NCBI GenBank assembly: GCA_019240835.1
Contig: JAFAXQ010000236.1
Location: forward strand, 1 to 41,070
Source of the DNA: Ktedonobacteraceae bacterium
Lineage (GTDB): Bacteria > Chloroflexota > Ktedonobacteria > Ktedonobacterales > Ktedonobacteraceae
Reading direction: 5' to 3'
Length of the DNA: 41,070 bases
Position numbers and translations under genes: made by a program. Under the pieces are notes generated by a model. It was not told the DNA's origin and ran no database searches. It saw nothing but the letters and a program-made list of their open reading frames with translations. Numbering within the stretch: the first letter of the stretch is position 1; each line of letters starts with the position of its first letter. Positions 40,442-41,070 of the stretch are shown here, piece after piece.

Positions 40442-41070
40442 TTGACACAACAAGTAACTAGGCCGCCCGAGCAGGAGCAGAAAGCTATTTCGCCACTGCT
40501 CCCGCCAGAAAAGCTTGTCTCTAGGAGAGGAATTATCTCCTTACTGGCCTGTATCAGCCTGCTTTTGCTGGTCTTTACCGTTCTGTTGGTATCTAATCTG
40601 TCAACGGGGGGTAGTAAGCAATTAAAGGGCAGCATCATGTCCAATCACGCCTCTACAACCCCTGATGCCGATCAGGATGACTCACCGCTCTCCATCGCAG
40701 GCAATGCCAGTACATCCTCTCTCCATCTGCCTACGGGTCACTATGTGGTCTATGAGCAGCAAGGCAAGATCTACGCGGTTACTCTGCTTGGGGGAACACC
40801 CTTACTTGTCTCCACTCCCAGCTATGTCTATAATCGAGCCACGCCGCCGCTGCTCACTGCTGCGGGCCAGCTACTCTACAGCGGTGATGGCCTGTGGCTT
40901 GCTGATATCTTTGAGGGCACGGCAACGCAGATAGCCTCTCTTCCCAGCGGTCAAGTGATCACTTCGCTCGTACTGAGTAGCGATGGCACCTCTCTTGCTT
41001 GGAGTACGGAGCCACTAGATGGCAATAGCGATGGAAATGTGGCAATCTATGCTGGCTCACTTAGGCAATC
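40442..41070 (+). CDS. Membrane-anchored protein with beta-propeller-like repeats, partial (3' end beyond window)
   Basis: An open frame from a TTG at 40442, two bases after the kinase stop, runs through the window edge (209 codons). It has a proline- and charge-rich cytoplasmic start, one transmembrane helix (ISLLACISLLLLVFTVLLV), a polar linker and then segments such as HYVVYEQQGKIYAVTLLGG and LLYSGDGLWLADI. These resemble PD40/WD40-type propeller blades facing outside. The TTG start and its weak ribosome site are uncertain; in-frame ATG 40638 would lose the helix. Position suggests cotranscription with the kinase, so it may be a sensor or partner, but this is inference. Confidence 0.7.
   Translation, partial: MTQQVTRPPEQEQKAISPLLPPEKLVSRRGIISLLACISLLLLVFTVLLVSNLSTGGSKQLKGSIMSNHASTTPDADQDDSPLSIAGNASTSSLHLPTGHYVVYEQQGKIYAVTLLGGTPLLVSTPSYVYNRATPPLLTAAGQLLYSGDGLWLADIFEGTATQIASLPSGQVITSLVLSSDGTSLAWSTEPLDGNSDGNVAIYAGSLRQ

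Noticed and set aside
1-41070. Transposases, integrases, prophage genes, tRNA or rRNA genes, CRISPR arrays
   Set aside because: None was seen on either strand; gene content and codon style look uniform across the window by eye.

Overview
The window looks like a chromosomal segment from a free-living, soil-type, probably Gram-positive-like (monoderm) bacterium. The gene mix fits Chloroflexota, class Ktedonobacteria or a relative: a glutaredoxin-thioredoxin reductase fusion, DprE1/DprE2-like enzymes outside actinobacteria, a sedolisin protease, a CheB-CheR-histidine kinase fusion, lipoboxes and PT-rich anchored surface proteins. That placement is inference from gene content. No rRNA, tRNA, CRISPR array, phage genes or intact insertion sequence is visible. 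The window starts inside one gene and ends inside another.

Layout. 1-1172 (-): AAA+ ATPase, 3' end off the window. 1401-2614 (+): a membrane glycosyltransferase split into two frames and apparently decayed at its C-terminus. 2596-3834 (+): glutaredoxin-thioredoxin reductase fusion, convergent with a short glucoamylase/debranching-type (alpha/alpha)6 hydrolase (3881-5137, -). 5405-11097 (-): an OmpR-type two-component system followed by a complete OpuC-type osmoprotectant ABC importer. 11566-18209 (+): a kdp potassium-uptake operon of unusual make-up: a receiver-only protein, a 27-aa membrane ORF, kdpF, kdpA, kdpB, kdpC, a kinase-less kdpD and, at the end, a 34-aa ORF that resembles the last transmembrane helix of KdpA. 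An MgtC-like protein (18215-18940, -) is convergent with it.

19112-23303 (+): a promoter, a SAM-I riboswitch with two successive intrinsic terminators, then metX, aspartate kinase and an archaeal/fungal-type aspartate-semialdehyde dehydrogenase. 23348-26474 (-): a NarL-type two-component system directly followed by a secreted sedolisin. 26579-28676 (+): DprE1- and DprE2-like enzymes. 28682-31888 (-): rpsT, rplS, rnhB, rlmB and an anchored IPT-like surface protein at the tail. 32088-35101 (-): a lipoprotein L,D-transpeptidase and a cystathionine gamma-synthase-type PLP enzyme, each followed by a long-stem hairpin. 35370-41070 (+): a stand-alone CheB with a zinc ribbon, a giant CheB-CheR-PAS-histidine kinase, and the start of a membrane-anchored beta-propeller-like protein.

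How it works together. OpuC, Kdp, the two-component system beside OpuC and MgtC form an ion and osmotic homeostasis block. MetX, LysC, Asd and, at a distance, the MetB-type enzyme cover the aspartate-to-methionine route, with SAM feedback at the RNA level. The DprE pair, L,D-transpeptidase, surface protein and sedolisin concern the cell envelope and secreted functions. The most unusual items are the KdpA-tail microprotein, the kinase-less kdp regulatory set, the two-terminator SAM switch, and start codons placed almost on top of -10 boxes (leaderless candidates).
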